Shown: positions 6,732-17,099, counted from the first letter of the stretch. The stretch is 64,000 bases of DNA from Chlamydia pneumoniae TW-183 (GCF_000007205.1 NC_005043.1:1116001-1180000); one strand, 5' to 3'. Notes: a model not told the origin generated them from the sequence alone. Made by a program: numbers and translations.

Positions 6732-9656
6732 ATGAAAGCTGGTGATACGTATAGAAATTTCATTATTAAGTCATGCAAAGATCTTCCTGAAATAGAAAGT
6801 AAGCTCCTTGAGGCGGAACATAAGCCGACAGGAGCTTCTATTATGATGATCGTCAACAACGATGAGGAAAACGTATTCAATATTTGCTTTAGAACATGCC
6901 CACAAACTTCTAACGGTGTTGCGCATGTTCTAGAGCATATGGTCCTTTGTGGTTCCGAGAACTACCCCGTGCGGGATCCCTTCTTTTCGATGACACGTCG
7001 TAGTCTGAATACCTTCATCAACGCGTTTACAGGTCCAGATTTTACATGCTATCCTGCAGCTTCTCAGATTCCTGAAGATTTTTATAATTTACTCAGCGTG
7101 TATATTGACGCCGTGTTTCATCCTTTGCTTACCAAGCAAAGTTTCCTTCAAGAGGCATGGAGATACGAATTCAATTCCGAGAATCATCTCTGTTATACAG
7201 GAGTAGTTTTCAATGAGATGAAAGGTGCGATGATGTCGGGAGAGGCACGGCTCTCTGAGGCTCTAAATGCAGCTATTTTCCCTTCTGTGACCTACGGCGT
7301 AAACTCAGGAGGAGAACCCAGAGAGATTGTAACTCTATCTCATGAAGACGTCCGAGCATTCCATCAAAGCCAGTATAGTATCAATCGATGCTTGTTTTAC
7401 TTTTATGGAAATATCAAACCTTCCCGTCATTTAGATTTCTTGGAAGAAAAGCTACTCAGACAAGCTACAAAGCTAGAAAAGCAGGCAGTATCCGTACCTT
7501 TGCAAAAGCGGTTTAAGGAACCAGTAAGGAACATCTTAACGTATCCTGTCGATCATCAAGAAGAAGATAAGGTCCTTTTCGGAATTTCTTGGCTTACCTG
7601 TTCCATTTTAGAACAACAAGAACTTCTTGCGCTGCATGTGTTAGAAATTATCCTCATGGGTACAGATGCCTCTCCTTTAAAATCTCGATTGCTGAAATCA
7701 GGGTTCTGTAAGCAGACAGAAATGAGCATCGAGAATGATATCCGTGAAATCCCCATGACCTTGGTATGTAAAGGATGTTCTCCAGCAGGAGCCCAGAAAT
7801 TAGAAGCTTTGATTTTCGCTTCTCTTGAAGAAATCATCCGCGAAGGGATATCAGAAAATATTGTAGAGGGAGCAGTTCATCAGTTAGAGTTATCTAGAAA
7901 AGAGATCACAGGATATTCTCTACCCTACGGGCTGTCTCTATTTTTCCGCTCCGGACTATTGAAACAGCACGGAGGCTCTGCCGAAGATGGCCTGAGAATC
8001 CATAGCCTCTTTTCTGAGCTCCGTAATTCGTTAAAAAATTCTGATTATCTTGCCAAGTTGATCCGCAAGTACTTCTTAGATAATCCACATTTTGCAAGAG
8101 TGATTTTACTTCCTGATACCGAACTTGTTGCTAAGGACAATAAAGATGAGCAGCAGCTTTTACTCAGTGTTAGTGAAAAACTCACAGACGAGAATAAAGA
8201 AAAAATTCAACAAAATGTACGAGAACTCACAGAATCTCAAGAACAAAAGGAAGATCTGAATGGTATTCTTCCTAACCTTGCTTTGGATAAAGTGCCCACG
8301 TCTGGGAAGGAATTTCCTTTAATTAAAGAGGGGCTGAGTCAAGGAGAAGTTCTTCATCACGAATGCTTCACGAATGATATTGTCTTCATAGATGTTGTCT
8401 TAGATATCCCTCCGCTATCTGGAGAAGAACTTCCTTGGTTGCGTTTGCTCGTATTTTTAATGTTGCAGCTGGGATGTGGAGGCAGGTCTTATAAAGAACA
8501 TTTAGAGTTTTTGTTAGAACATACAGGTGGCGTGGACGTCTCTTATGATTTCTCTCCTCATGCAAATAAAAATAGTTTCCTCTCTCCATCGGTAAGTATC
8601 CGAGGCAAAGCTCTGTCATCGAAATCTGAGAAGCTCTGTGGTATTGTCAGCGATATGTTAACAAGCGTGGATTTCACGGATATTCCTAGGATTCGTGAGT
8701 TGCTGATGCAGCATAACGAAGCCTTGACCAATAGTGTGAGAAATAGTCCCATGAGCTATGCAGTGAGCATGGCCTGCTCTGGGAATTCTATAACAGGGGC
8801 GATGTCTTACTTGACTACAGGGCTTCCCTATGTGAAAAAAATTCGCGAACTCACAAAAAACTTTGATCAGAATATAGACGAAGCGGTTGTCATCCTACAA
8901 CGATTATACACCAAGTGTTTCTCAGGGAAACGGCAAATTGTCATTAGTGGAAGCGCTCATAACTATCAGCAATTAAAAGATAATAAGTTTTACGGTCTTT
9001 TAGACTACCTGATTGTGATTCCCGAACCTTGGGAAAATCCAAGTATAAACTTATATGTAACCTCTCGGGGGTTGCATATTCCTGCACGTGCAGCATTCAA
9101 TGCTCTTGCTTTCCCTATTGGCGATATAGCTTATGACCATCCTGATGCTGCAGCTCTAACAGTAGCAGCAGAGATCTTAGATAATGTGGTCTTGCATACT
9201 AAGATTCGAGAGCAAGGAGGAGCCTATGGCTCGGGAGCAGCTGCAAACCTATCACGAGGATCTTTCTATTGCTATAGTTATCGAGATCCAGAAATTGCAA
9301 CTACCTACAAAACGTTTCTAAAGGGAGTGTCAGAGATTGCTTCTGGTAATTTCACTAAAGAAGATATCTATGAAGGAGCTCTTGGAGTTGTCCAAGGTTT
9401 GGATATGCCCGTAGCGCCAGGAAGCCGTGCTTCCGTAGCGTTTTATAGGCTAAAAAGTGGTAGGATTCCCGTGTTGCGCCAAGCATTCCGCCGTTCTGTC
9501 CTTGAAGTGACTAAAGAACACATTTGTATGGTTATGGATAAATATCTAGAGTCAACAGTTCAGGAGACAACTTTGATATCTTTTGCAGGGGAAGAGATGC
9601 TTCGTAATAATGTTCTTACTCTAGATAAAGATTTCCCCATAGTACCAGCAATTTGA
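6732..9656 (+). CDS. M16C insulinase-like metalloprotease (PreP family)
   Basis: 974 aa. The inverted zinc motif HxxEH is at His65-His69 (HVLEHM), and the third ligand Glu162 lies in FNEMKGAM. The length and the four-part M16 layout, with an inactive second half containing REQGGAYGSG near residue 835, fit the single-chain M16C branch that includes mitochondrial and plastid presequence protease. Those enzymes enclose and degrade unfolded peptides up to about 65 residues. No signal peptide is seen, so action in the cytoplasm on peptide waste is the simplest reading. It starts 48-160 bp from the divergent M20 peptidase start, so the two peptide-degrading genes share a promoter region. Its stop is 3 bp from the convergent rmuC stop. 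Confidence 0.9.
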   Translation: MKAGDTYRNFIIKSCKDLPEIESKLLEAEHKPTGASIMMIVNNDEENVFNICFRTCPQTSNGVAHVLEHMVLCGSENYPVRDPFFSMTRRSLNTFINAFTGPDFTCYPAASQIPEDFYNLLSVYIDAVFHPLLTKQSFLQEAWRYEFNSENHLCYTGVVFNEMKGAMMSGEARLSEALNAAIFPSVTYGVNSGGEPREIVTLSHEDVRAFHQSQYSINRCLFYFYGNIKPSRHLDFLEEKLLRQATKLEKQAVSVPLQKRFKEPVRNILTYPVDHQEEDKVLFGISWLTCSILEQQELLALHVLEIILMGTDASPLKSRLLKSGFCKQTEMSIENDIREIPMTLVCKGCSPAGAQKLEALIFASLEEIIREGISENIVEGAVHQLELSRKEITGYSLPYGLSLFFRSGLLKQHGGSAEDGLRIHSLFSELRNSLKNSDYLAKLIRKYFLDNPHFARVILLPDTELVAKDNKDEQQLLLSVSEKLTDENKEKIQQNVRELTESQEQKEDLNGILPNLALDKVPTSGKEFPLIKEGLSQGEVLHHECFTNDIVFIDVVLDIPPLSGEELPWLRLLVFLMLQLGCGGRSYKEHLEFLLEHTGGVDVSYDFSPHANKNSFLSPSVSIRGKALSSKSEKLCGIVSDMLTSVDFTDIPRIRELLMQHNEALTNSVRNSPMSYAVSMACSGNSITGAMSYLTTGLPYVKKIRELTKNFDQNIDEAVVILQRLYTKCFSGKRQIVISGSAHNYQQLKDNKFYGLLDYLIVIPEPWENPSINLYVTSRGLHIPARAAFNALAFPIGDIAYDHPDAAALTVAAEILDNVVLHTKIREQGGAYGSGAAANLSRGSFYCYSYRDPEIATTYKTFLKGVSEIASGNFTKEDIYEGALGVVQGLDMPVAPGSRASVAFYRLKSGRIPVLRQAFRRSVLEVTKEHICMVMDKYLESTVQETTLISFAGEEMLRNNVLTLDKDFPIVPAI

Positions 9657-9659
9657 GAC

Positions 9660-10895
9660 TTAGTCTTGTTTTTCTAAAGACTCAATAACAGCTAAGTTCG
9701 TATCTATATCACATGTGTGTGGAAACGAGGTGGCTAAGCTTTCTATAGGGGTAGGCTCTTCAATCTGATGGGATGACGAGGTTTCCAAGCCTTCGAACTT
9801 CCTTAATGTAGGCAGTACCCGGTATTGAAAGCTAGAGGTCATATCGTTGTAACTTTGTACCGTCTGGTTTAAATTTTTGCCTATCTTCTGAAAATGTGTG
9901 AACACTACCTGTAGGCGACGATGGAGCTCTTTACCTAAAAGACTGACCTCTTGAATTTGTTTTTGCAGATTCTCTTGCTTCCACATGTAAGCAATCGTCT
10001 TAAGTAGAGCAAGTAAAGTCAAAGGACTGGATAAGATTACGTTTGAAGAAGCTCCAATCTCCATCAATTCAGGAGCTAACCGAATTGCATCATTGAATAA
10101 GCTCTCCCCAGGAAGAAAAAGAATCACGTATTCTGGTGATTGATGAAACTTTTCCCAGTAACTCTTGGATTTCAGAGTCTTAATGTGCTCTTTAATTTTA
10201 TCAACAAGATCCCCCTTGTCAATCTCCTCTACAGAAAAATAGGAGTCTGAAATCGGAGCTTTAGCATCAATAATTAAACAGCGATCTTGAGGCAGCCGAA
10301 TAATAATATCCGCCCGAAATGCTCCTTGGGCACTTGTGGTTTGACTGTCGTAGTCACAGTATTTTAACATCCCGGCAAGCTCTAAAATTCTCTCCAGTTG
10401 GATTTCTCCCCAACGTCCTCGAGATCCTGGGTGCTTTAAAATGTCCGTGAGAACATGAGTTTCATGCTCCAATTTTTTCTCTACAGCAAGTAATTGCGAT
10501 ATCTGTTCTTTTAACCTTCCACGATCTTCGGCATGCTTAGTTTCAAATGTCTCTAAACTTTGCTTAAATGTCGTGAGTGTCGTTTGGATAGGAGAAAGTA
10601 TAGACTGAAAAGATTTAGACGTATCACCAAAATAATTCTGAGCCTCTTCTTTCATATCTTTGATGAGTTTGTGAGAAGAAAGTGCTAGACGATTGCTGAA
10701 ATCTTCAATTAACTGCTCTTGATGGCGGCTAAGATTTAAAGAAGTCTGTAGCAGTTGGTTTTCATGTTCTAATTTCTGAATCTTCTCTAGAAACGCACGC
10801 TTCTTCCTTGCATAGAGAGAAGACGATACGAAGACTCCCAGAAAAAACACACACCCAGATAAAAGTAGGCACGCTAGGGAAACAGGGAGGTTCAT
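9660..10895 (-). CDS. rmuC: RmuC-family DNA recombination protein
   Basis: 411 aa. One N-terminal helix (residues ~5-27, LACLLLSGCVFFLGVFVSSS) is followed by a long coiled coil (~32-150). The conserved RmuC core (~155-340) includes RGRWGEIQLERILE, DIIIRLPQ, LIIDAKAP and YVILFLPGE. The core has a restriction-endonuclease-like look (D...DAK), and RmuC has been linked to limiting inversions at short inverted repeats. Its biochemical activity is not well established. The N-terminal helix suggests membrane attachment. It lies 8 bp after pssA on the same strand, so the two are probably co-transcribed. Confidence 0.88.
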   Translation of the reverse strand: MNLPVSLACLLLSGCVFFLGVFVSSSLYARKKRAFLEKIQKLEHENQLLQTSLNLSRHQEQLIEDFSNRLALSSHKLIKDMKEEAQNYFGDTSKSFQSILSPIQTTLTTFKQSLETFETKHAEDRGRLKEQISQLLAVEKKLEHETHVLTDILKHPGSRGRWGEIQLERILELAGMLKYCDYDSQTTSAQGAFRADIIIRLPQDRCLIIDAKAPISDSYFSVEEIDKGDLVDKIKEHIKTLKSKSYWEKFHQSPEYVILFLPGESLFNDAIRLAPELMEIGASSNVILSSPLTLLALLKTIAYMWKQENLQKQIQEVSLLGKELHRRLQVVFTHFQKIGKNLNQTVQSYNDMTSSFQYRVLPTLRKFEGLETSSSHQIEEPTPIESLATSFPHTCDIDTNLAVIESLEKQD

Positions 10896-10903
10896 AACAG
10901 ATG

Positions 10904-11701
10904 CTAGCTCTTTTTTCTATAGATGATTGAAAAGATCGGAAAGCCTACTAAAGTATATAGCCAAGATACAAGGAAAAAGACTTCAACAAAATGATCTACA
11001 AGTCCTGAAAAGAAAAGACATGCTGCTAAACCTATAGTCACTACCAGCAGAAAAGAAGAAACATTAAAGCGGAAATGCTTCACTCCAGGAAATTTCCATG
11101 GAGAAATCATCAGACCCCCAATGAAAAGAAGGGCAAATGATAATAGACCTACCCGAAGTTGGGCAGGGAGGTCTGGAAAGAAATCCGAAGCAAGAAATAA
11201 AGCTAAGGAGACAATACTTGCAGCAGCAGCAGGAATGGGCAGACCAATAAAACAATAAGGCTTTGAAACATCTACAGTCTTTTGAGAAAAGAGGTTGTAA
11301 CGTACCAACCGCAACACTCCACACAGAGAATAAATAATCGAGGTGATGAGTAGTAGCGAAGAGAAAAAATTCCCAACATAAATCCCATCAAGACTTTTTA
11401 TAGCAATCAAAGGTGGGGCAATGCCGAAAGTGACCGCATCAGAAAGAGAATCAAACTGAGCACCAAAAGCGCTCTCGGCTTTCATGATTCGAGCGATCGC
11501 ACCATCAGAAAAATCCGCGATCATAGCACTAATAAGCAAGAGAGATAAGCCCTGCAAACGATGGAATAACTCTACAGAGGACGACGTTCTTAATACGCTT
11601 TTGAAAATAATAAATAATCCACAACAAAGTCCAAAAGCAGTAATAGCGTTAGGTGTCACTACGCGACGCTTGCCTCGTGCTTCTAGATCTAATCCCGCCA
11701 T
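10904..11701 (-). CDS. pssA: CDP-diacylglycerol-serine O-phosphatidyltransferase
   Basis: 265 aa, polytopic. The CDP-alcohol phosphotransferase signature is complete: Asp63, Asp66-Gly67, Ala70-Arg71, Gly80, Asp84 and Asp88 (DFSDGAIAR through FDSLSD). About seven hydrophobic helices surround it. The enzyme transfers serine to CDP-diacylglycerol to make phosphatidylserine, the precursor of phosphatidylethanolamine, in the inner membrane. The lack of a long hydrophilic domain fits the type II integral-membrane PssA, not the E. coli peripheral enzyme. It is the first gene of the pssA-rmuC pair, divergent from nrdA. Confidence 0.92.
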   Translation of the reverse strand: MAGLDLEARGKRRVVTPNAITAFGLCCGLFIIFKSVLRTSSSVELFHRLQGLSLLLISAMIADFSDGAIARIMKAESAFGAQFDSLSDAVTFGIAPPLIAIKSLDGIYVGNFFSSLLLITSIIYSLCGVLRLVRYNLFSQKTVDVSKPYCFIGLPIPAAAASIVSLALFLASDFFPDLPAQLRVGLLSFALLFIGGLMISPWKFPGVKHFRFNVSSFLLVVTIGLAACLFFSGLVDHFVEVFFLVSWLYTLVGFPIFSIIYRKKS

Positions 11702-11848
11702 GTCAATTTGCCAGAGTTTCTTTTGCTCGTAGCATAATGGATTCTTCTAAAATCAACAAGTTTTTGCAGTCCTCTTGTCTATTAAGATCTCTATCTCCAA
11801 AAGCTCCTAGAGTATGATATTTTTACCGAGAAAGGGAGCATTTTTCAA

Positions 11849-11877
11849 TTGCAGGAAACCATGACAATTCCTATATA
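11849..11877 (+). promoter_or_regulatory. predicted sigma66-type promoter of nrdAB
   Basis: TTGCAG (11849-11854), a 17-bp spacer, then TATATA (11872-11877). The -10 sits inside the first predicted NrdR box. Transcription would start near 11884, giving a ~195-nt leader. The rest of the 378-bp gap between pssA and nrdA is AT-rich and should also hold the divergent pssA promoter, which I could not place. Confidence 0.5.
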
Positions 11878-11915
11878 TGGTAGATAAGCGCATAACGTTT
11901 CACTACATATTGGGT
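11868..11915 (+). promoter_or_regulatory. tandem NrdR boxes upstream of nrdAB
   Basis: Two 16-bp elements resemble the NrdR consensus acaCwATATAtwGtgt. Box 1 at 11868-11883 has core CTATATATGG. Box 2 at 11900-11915 has core CTACATATTG inside tcaC...Gggt. They are spaced 32 bp start to start, about three helical turns, which is the usual NrdR arrangement. Box 1 overlaps the predicted -10 and box 2 lies just past the predicted start site. Chlamydia has an NrdR orthologue known to act on nrdAB. Confidence 0.6.
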
Positions 11916-12079
11916 TTTTTAAAGAAAAATCCTTCTTATGTTTAAAGGCGTTTTTCTTTCTACTTTTTAATTATAACAAAGGAAAAAGTACTCCAATATT
12001 TATGGTTTTGGAGTCCTGATTTTCTAGTGCGCAAAGAATAAAAGAATCTAATATTTAAATATCATTTTAGGGAAAAGTT

Positions 12080-15000
12080 ATGGTCGAAGTTGAAGAAAAG
12101 CATTACACCATCGTCAAACGTAATGGAATGTTTGTCCCATTTAATCAAGATCGGATTTTCCAGGCTTTGGAGGCAGCTTTTCGAGATACGCGTAGCTTAG
12201 AAACTAGTTCTCCACTACCTAAAGACTTAGAAGAATCTATTGCGCAAATTACTCATAAAGTCGTGAAGGAAGTCCTCGCTAAAATTTCAGAAGGTCAGGT
12301 AGTCACTGTAGAGAGAATCCAGGATCTTGTAGAGAGTCAGCTCTATATTAGCGGGTTGCAGGATGTGGCTCGCGATTATATTGTTTACAGGGACCAACGC
12401 AAGGCAGAGCGCGGTAACTCTTCGTCCATAATTGCCATCATACGTAGAGACGGGGGAAGCGCTAAATTTAATCCTATGAAGATCTCTGCAGCTCTCGAAA
12501 AAGCATTCAGAGCGACGCTCCAAATTAATGGGATGACTCCTCCTGCAACACTATCCGAAATTAATGACCTTACCCTTAGGATCGTTGAAGATGTCCTAAG
12601 CCTTCATGGTGAAGAAGCTATTAATCTGGAAGAGATCCAAGATATTGTTGAAAAGCAACTTATGGTTGCCGGCTATTATGATGTGGCCAAGAATTATATT
12701 TTATATAGAGAAGCTCGTGCACGAGCCCGTGCTAATAAAGATCAAGATGGACAAGAAGAGTTTGTCCCCCAAGAGGAAACGTACGTTGTTCAAAAAGAAG
12801 ACGGCACCACCTACCTTCTGAGAAAAACAGATTTAGAAAAGAGGTTTTCTTGGGCATGCAAACGCTTTCCTAAAACTACAGATTCTCAACTGCTTGCAGA
12901 TATGGCATTTATGAATTTGTATTCAGGAATCAAAGAAGACGAGGTCACCACAGCATGCATCATGGCGGCACGTGCCAATATCGAGAGAGAACCTGATTAC
13001 GCTTTTATCGCAGCAGAACTCCTCACGAGTTCCTTGTATGAAGAGACCTTAGGATGCAGCTCTCAAGACCCCAATTTATCAGAAATACATAAAAAACATT
13101 TTAAAGAATACATCCTCAATGGAGAAGAGTATCGCTTGAATCCTCAATTAAAGGATTATGATCTCGATGCTCTTAGTGAAGTCCTAGACCTCTCTAGAGA
13201 CCAACAGTTTTCCTATATGGGAGTCCAAAATCTCTACGATCGCTATTTTAATCTGCATGAAGGACGACGTTTAGAGACTGCGCAGATCTTTTGGATGCGG
13301 GTTTCTATGGGCTTAGCCTTAAATGAAGGAGAACAAAAGAATTTTTGGGCAATCACTTTCTATAATCTGTTATCCACATTCCGCTATACCCCAGCAACTC
13401 CTACATTGTTTAACTCCGGAATGCGTCATTCCCAACTCAGTTCATGCTATCTTTCCACAGTAAAAGATGACCTAAGTCACATTTATAAGGTGATTTCTGA
13501 TAATGCTTTGCTTTCTAAATGGGCAGGGGGAATTGGAAATGATTGGACAGATGTCCGTGCTACAGGAGCTGTAATTAAGGGAACCAATGGAAAGAGTCAA
13601 GGCGTCATTCCCTTCATTAAGGTTGCCAATGATACTGCAATTGCAGTGAATCAGGGGGGCAAACGTAAAGGTGCTATGTGCGTATATTTAGAAAACTGGC
13701 ACTTGGATTACGAAGACTTTTTAGAATTGCGGAAGAATACAGGAGATGAGCGTCGTAGAACTCACGATATCAATACAGCAAGCTGGATTCCTGATCTCTT
13801 CTTTAAGAGACTAGAAAAAAAAGGCATGTGGACACTCTTTAGCCCCGATGATGTCCCAGGTTTACACGAAGCCTATGGGTTAGAGTTTGAAAAGCTTTAT
13901 GAAGAATATGAACGTAAGGTTGAATCTGGGGAAATCCGTCTTTATAAAAAAGTAGAAGCCGAAGTGCTGTGGCGTAAAATGTTAAGCATGCTTTACGAAA
14001 CAGGGCATCCTTGGATTACATTTAAAGATCCTTCGAATATTCGCTCAAACCAAGATCATGTTGGCGTCGTACGCTGTTCTAATCTATGTACAGAGATTTT
14101 ATTGAACTGTTCGGAATCAGAGACTGCAGTTTGTAATTTAGGTTCCATAAACTTGGTAGAACATATCCGTAATGACAAGTTAGATGAAGAAAAATTAAAA
14201 GAAACTATCTCAATAGCCATCCGTATTTTGGATAACGTTATTGACCTGAACTTCTACCCTACACCAGAGGCTAAACAAGCCAACCTAACTCACAGAGCTG
14301 TGGGGTTGGGGGTTATGGGATTCCAGGATGTTCTTTACGAGTTGAACATTAGCTATGCCTCACAAGAAGCTGTCGAATTTTCTGACGAGTGCTCGGAGAT
14401 CATCGCATACTACGCTATTCTAGCCTCGAGCTTACTCGCGAAAGAACGAGGTACATATGCTTCTTATTCAGGATCTAAGTGGGATCGTGGGTATCTACCC
14501 TTAGATACTATCGAGCTTCTCAAAGAAACTCGCGGAGAGCATAATGTTCTTGTAGACACATCAAGTAAAAAAGATTGGACTCCAGTTCGTGATACTATCC
14601 AGAAATACGGAATGAGAAATAGCCAGGTCATGGCAATTGCTCCTACAGCAACGATCTCGAATATCATAGGGGTCACCCAATCTATAGAGCCCATGTATAA
14701 ACATCTCTTTGTAAAGTCCAACCTTTCCGGAGAGTTTACGATCCCCAACACCTACCTGATTAAAAAACTTAAGGAATTAGGACTTTGGGATGCAGAAATG
14801 TTAGATGATCTAAAATATTTTGACGGATCTCTATTGGAAATTGAAAGGATCCCTAATCACTTGAAAAAGCTTTTCCTTACGGCATTTGAAATCGAACCCG
14901 AGTGGATTATAGAGTGTACCTCTAGAAGACAGAAATGGATTGATATGGGAGTTTCTCTAAATCTGTATCTTGCTGAGCCAGATGGTAAAAAACTCTCCAA

Positions 15001-15214
15001 TATGTATCTCACGGCTTGGAAAAAAGGATTAAAGACTACCTATTATTTAAGATCTCAAGCTGCAACATCAGTAGAGAAATCATTTATAGATATCAATAAA
15101 CGCGGCATTCAGCCTCGTTGGATGAAAAATAAATCAGCGTCCACAAGTATTGTGGTCGAAAGAAAAACAACCCCCGTTTGTTCAATGGAAGAAGGTTGCG
15201 AATCTTGTCAATAA
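12080..15214 (+). CDS. nrdA: ribonucleoside-diphosphate reductase alpha subunit (class I), with three ATP-cone-like regions
   Basis: 1044 aa, well above the ~760 aa of E. coli NrdA. The extra length is N-terminal: two ATP cones at about 8-110 ([14 protein letters not shown]) and 118-215 ([15 protein letters not shown]), then a more diverged third (~234-330, [15 protein letters not shown]) aligned with the single E. coli cone. The catalytic barrel shows [38 protein letters not shown], and a C-terminal Cys pair (GCESCQ) that would re-reduce the active site. It makes dNDPs from NDPs with NrdB. The cones imply allosteric on/off control by ATP/dATP. The ATG at 12080 follows an AGGGA site, and nrdB begins 20 bp after the stop. 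Confidence 0.97.
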   Translation: MVEVEEKHYTIVKRNGMFVPFNQDRIFQALEAAFRDTRSLETSSPLPKDLEESIAQITHKVVKEVLAKISEGQVVTVERIQDLVESQLYISGLQDVARDYIVYRDQRKAERGNSSSIIAIIRRDGGSAKFNPMKISAALEKAFRATLQINGMTPPATLSEINDLTLRIVEDVLSLHGEEAINLEEIQDIVEKQLMVAGYYDVAKNYILYREARARARANKDQDGQEEFVPQEETYVVQKEDGTTYLLRKTDLEKRFSWACKRFPKTTDSQLLADMAFMNLYSGIKEDEVTTACIMAARANIEREPDYAFIAAELLTSSLYEETLGCSSQDPNLSEIHKKHFKEYILNGEEYRLNPQLKDYDLDALSEVLDLSRDQQFSYMGVQNLYDRYFNLHEGRRLETAQIFWMRVSMGLALNEGEQKNFWAITFYNLLSTFRYTPATPTLFNSGMRHSQLSSCYLSTVKDDLSHIYKVISDNALLSKWAGGIGNDWTDVRATGAVIKGTNGKSQGVIPFIKVANDTAIAVNQGGKRKGAMCVYLENWHLDYEDFLELRKNTGDERRRTHDINTASWIPDLFFKRLEKKGMWTLFSPDDVPGLHEAYGLEFEKLYEEYERKVESGEIRLYKKVEAEVLWRKMLSMLYETGHPWITFKDPSNIRSNQDHVGVVRCSNLCTEILLNCSESETAVCNLGSINLVEHIRNDKLDEEKLKETISIAIRILDNVIDLNFYPTPEAKQANLTHRAVGLGVMGFQDVLYELNISYASQEAVEFSDECSEIIAYYAILASSLLAKERGTYASYSGSKWDRGYLPLDTIELLKETRGEHNVLVDTSSKKDWTPVRDTIQKYGMRNSQVMAIAPTATISNIIGVTQSIEPMYKHLFVKSNLSGEFTIPNTYLIKKLKELGLWDAEMLDDLKYFDGSLLEIERIPNHLKKLFLTAFEIEPEWIIECTSRRQKWIDMGVSLNLYLAEPDGKKLSNMYLTAWKKGLKTTYYLRSQAATSVEKSFIDINKRGIQPRWMKNKSASTSIVVERKTTPVCSMEEGCESCQ

Positions 15215-15234
15215 CGGAAAAAAGAGGAGCTAAA

Positions 15235-16275
15235 ATGGAAGCAGATATTTTAGATGGAAAGCTCAAACGGGTTGAGGTAAGTAAAAAAGGATTGGTGAAT
15301 TGTAATCAAGTAGATGTCAATCAGCTAGTCCCTATCAAGTATAAATGGGCTTGGGAACATTACCTCAATGGATGTGCAAACAACTGGCTTCCTACTGAAG
15401 TTCCTATGGCAAGAGATATCGAGTTGTGGAAATCAGATGAACTGTCTGAAGACGAACGCAGGGTCATTTTGTTAAACCTAGGATTTTTCAGTACCGCGGA
15501 AAGCCTAGTCGGAAATAACATCGTTCTTGCTATCTTCAAACATATCACAAACCCTGAAGCAAGACAGTATTTACTGCGTCAAGCTTTTGAGGAAGCCGTA
15601 CATACACATACATTTCTCTATATTTGCGAATCTTTAGGACTTGATGAAGGCGAAGTATTCAATGCCTATAATGAAAGAGCCTCAATTAGGGCTAAAGATG
15701 ATTTTCAAATGACATTAACAGTCGATGTCCTTGATCCTAATTTTTCTGTACAGTCTTCAGAAGGCCTTGGGCAGTTCATTAAAAACTTAGTAGGATACTA
15801 TATCATTATGGAAGGAATCTTCTTCTATAGTGGTTTTGTAATGATTCTCTCTTTCCATAGACAAAATAAAATGACAGGAATTGGAGAACAGTACCAATAC
15901 ATCCTCAGAGATGAAACCATACATTTAAATTTTGGAATCGATCTTATCAATGGAATTAAAGAAGAAAACCCCGAAGTTTGGACTACGGAACTACAAGAAG
16001 AAATCGTCGCTCTTATTGAAAAAGCTGTAGAGCTTGAAATTGAGTACGCTAAAGATTGCTTACCTCGAGGAATCTTGGGATTAAGATCTTCGATGTTTAT
16101 AGATTACGTTCGTCATATTGCAGATCGTCGTTTAGAGAGAATTGGGTTGAAGCCTATCTATCACTCCAGAAATCCTTTCCCTTGGATGAGCGAAACCATG
16201 GATCTGAATAAAGAAAAGAATTTCTTTGAAACCCGGGTTACCGAATACCAAACCGCTGGTAATTTAAGTTGGTAA
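15235..16275 (+). CDS. nrdB: ribonucleoside-diphosphate reductase beta subunit, class Ic (Mn/Fe)
   Basis: 346 aa from ATG 15235, chosen because GAGGAG at 15224-15229 is correctly spaced; an upstream in-frame start at 15178 would overlap nrdA. Metal ligands Glu89, Glu120 and His123 are in place ([15 protein letters not shown]). Phe127 occupies the position of the radical tyrosine in standard R2 proteins. This is the hallmark of class Ic reductases, in which a Mn(IV)/Fe(III) centre replaces the tyrosyl radical. The length equals the C. trachomatis protein. It works with NrdA in an nrdAB operon and is followed by a hairpin terminator. Confidence 0.97.
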   Translation: MEADILDGKLKRVEVSKKGLVNCNQVDVNQLVPIKYKWAWEHYLNGCANNWLPTEVPMARDIELWKSDELSEDERRVILLNLGFFSTAESLVGNNIVLAIFKHITNPEARQYLLRQAFEEAVHTHTFLYICESLGLDEGEVFNAYNERASIRAKDDFQMTLTVDVLDPNFSVQSSEGLGQFIKNLVGYYIIMEGIFFYSGFVMILSFHRQNKMTGIGEQYQYILRDETIHLNFGIDLINGIKEENPEVWTTELQEEIVALIEKAVELEIEYAKDCLPRGILGLRSSMFIDYVRHIADRRLERIGLKPIYHSRNPFPWMSETMDLNKEKNFFETRVTEYQTAGNLSW

Positions 16276-16301
16276 TTTCACCTCTTTTTCAAGGGAGTTT
16301 T

Positions 16302-16326
16302 GAGAGATGGTCTTAGATCGTCTCTC
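16302..16326 (+). terminator. terminator after nrdAB
   Basis: GAGAGATGGTC (16302-16312) and GATCGTCTCTC (16316-16326) form an 11-bp stem with two G-U pairs and a 3-base loop, followed by AGGATTTTTC. It lies 26 bp after the nrdB stop. Confidence 0.5.
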
Positions 16327-16424
16327 AGGATTTTTCAGCTTTCCCTTCCGAAGAAAGTCCTTAGAAAAAACTTCAAGAAGCTTTATACTTTCCTAAAGCA
16401 AACAGTCTCTGATTTCTGCTTTTT

Positions 16425-17099
16425 ATGAAACCCCAAGATCTATCCCCGCCATTTTTATGGAAAGAACGCCGTCCTTGTATTCAAGATGGAGTTCTCTATG
16501 TTCCTAGACATTACTTTGAACACCAGAATTTTTCAACAAGCTACCATCAAGAATTTTTTCAAAATCATACTTCTATAGCTTGTGAACTATGCTCTGGTAA
16601 TGGGGATTGGGTAGTTGCTCAAGCGCAAAAAGATCCTCAAGTACTTTGGATCGCTGTGGAACAGCGTTTTGATAGGGTAAGGAAAATTTGGTCTAAAATG
16701 ATCAACCACCAGATCCAAAATTTAAGGATTGTCTGTGGTACTGCCGAAACCTTTTTCCAGTACTATGTTCCTGATCAGTTTTTGCAACGCCTTGTTGTGA
16801 ATTTTCCAGATCCCTGGCCAAAGATGCGGCATCGTAAACACCGTCTTCTCCAACCCTCATTCGTTCAAGAAATCTCCCGCTCTCTCCAAGATTCCGCAGT
16901 TTTTGCTTTGGCTACCGATGATAAAACATACCTATTGGAATCCATAGAAGCGCTGCAAACACATTTAGCTCCAAGAATGGAAACACCATATTATATAAAA
17001 ATGACAGATACTTATGGAAATTCTTGGTTTGAAAACCTTTGGCGGACAAAGGGACAGGAAATTTTTTATACAGAATTTATAAAAAAGGCTGGGATATAG
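16425..17099 (+). CDS. trmB: tRNA (guanine-N7-)-methyltransferase TrmB
   Basis: 224 aa. A Rossmann methyltransferase with the SAM motif ELCSGNGDWV (~53-62), an acidic VEQRFDRV and the TrmB-specific catalytic block NFPDPWPKMRHRKHRL (~125-140). C-terminal TDTYGNSWFE fits the family. It methylates G46 in the variable loop of tRNAs in the cytoplasm. The last ten bases, including the TAG stop, overlap the 3' acceptor strand of a tRNA-Val gene on the opposite strand, an unusual sharing of sequence. That tRNA carries G46, so it is a plausible substrate. Confidence 0.93.
   Translation: MKPQDLSPPFLWKERRPCIQDGVLYVPRHYFEHQNFSTSYHQEFFQNHTSIACELCSGNGDWVVAQAQKDPQVLWIAVEQRFDRVRKIWSKMINHQIQNLRIVCGTAETFFQYYVPDQFLQRLVVNFPDPWPKMRHRKHRLLQPSFVQEISRSLQDSAVFALATDDKTYLLESIEALQTHLAPRMETPYYIKMTDTYGNSWFENLWRTKGQEIFYTEFIKKAGI

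Noticed and set aside
12606..12821. 71-aa open frame inside nrdA
   Set aside because: It is a shadow of the nrdA coding frame with unlikely composition.
15178..15234. Longer nrdB start overlapping nrdA
   Set aside because: The ATG at 15235 has a well placed GAGGAG and gives the 346-aa length and Glu89/Phe127 numbering of the family.
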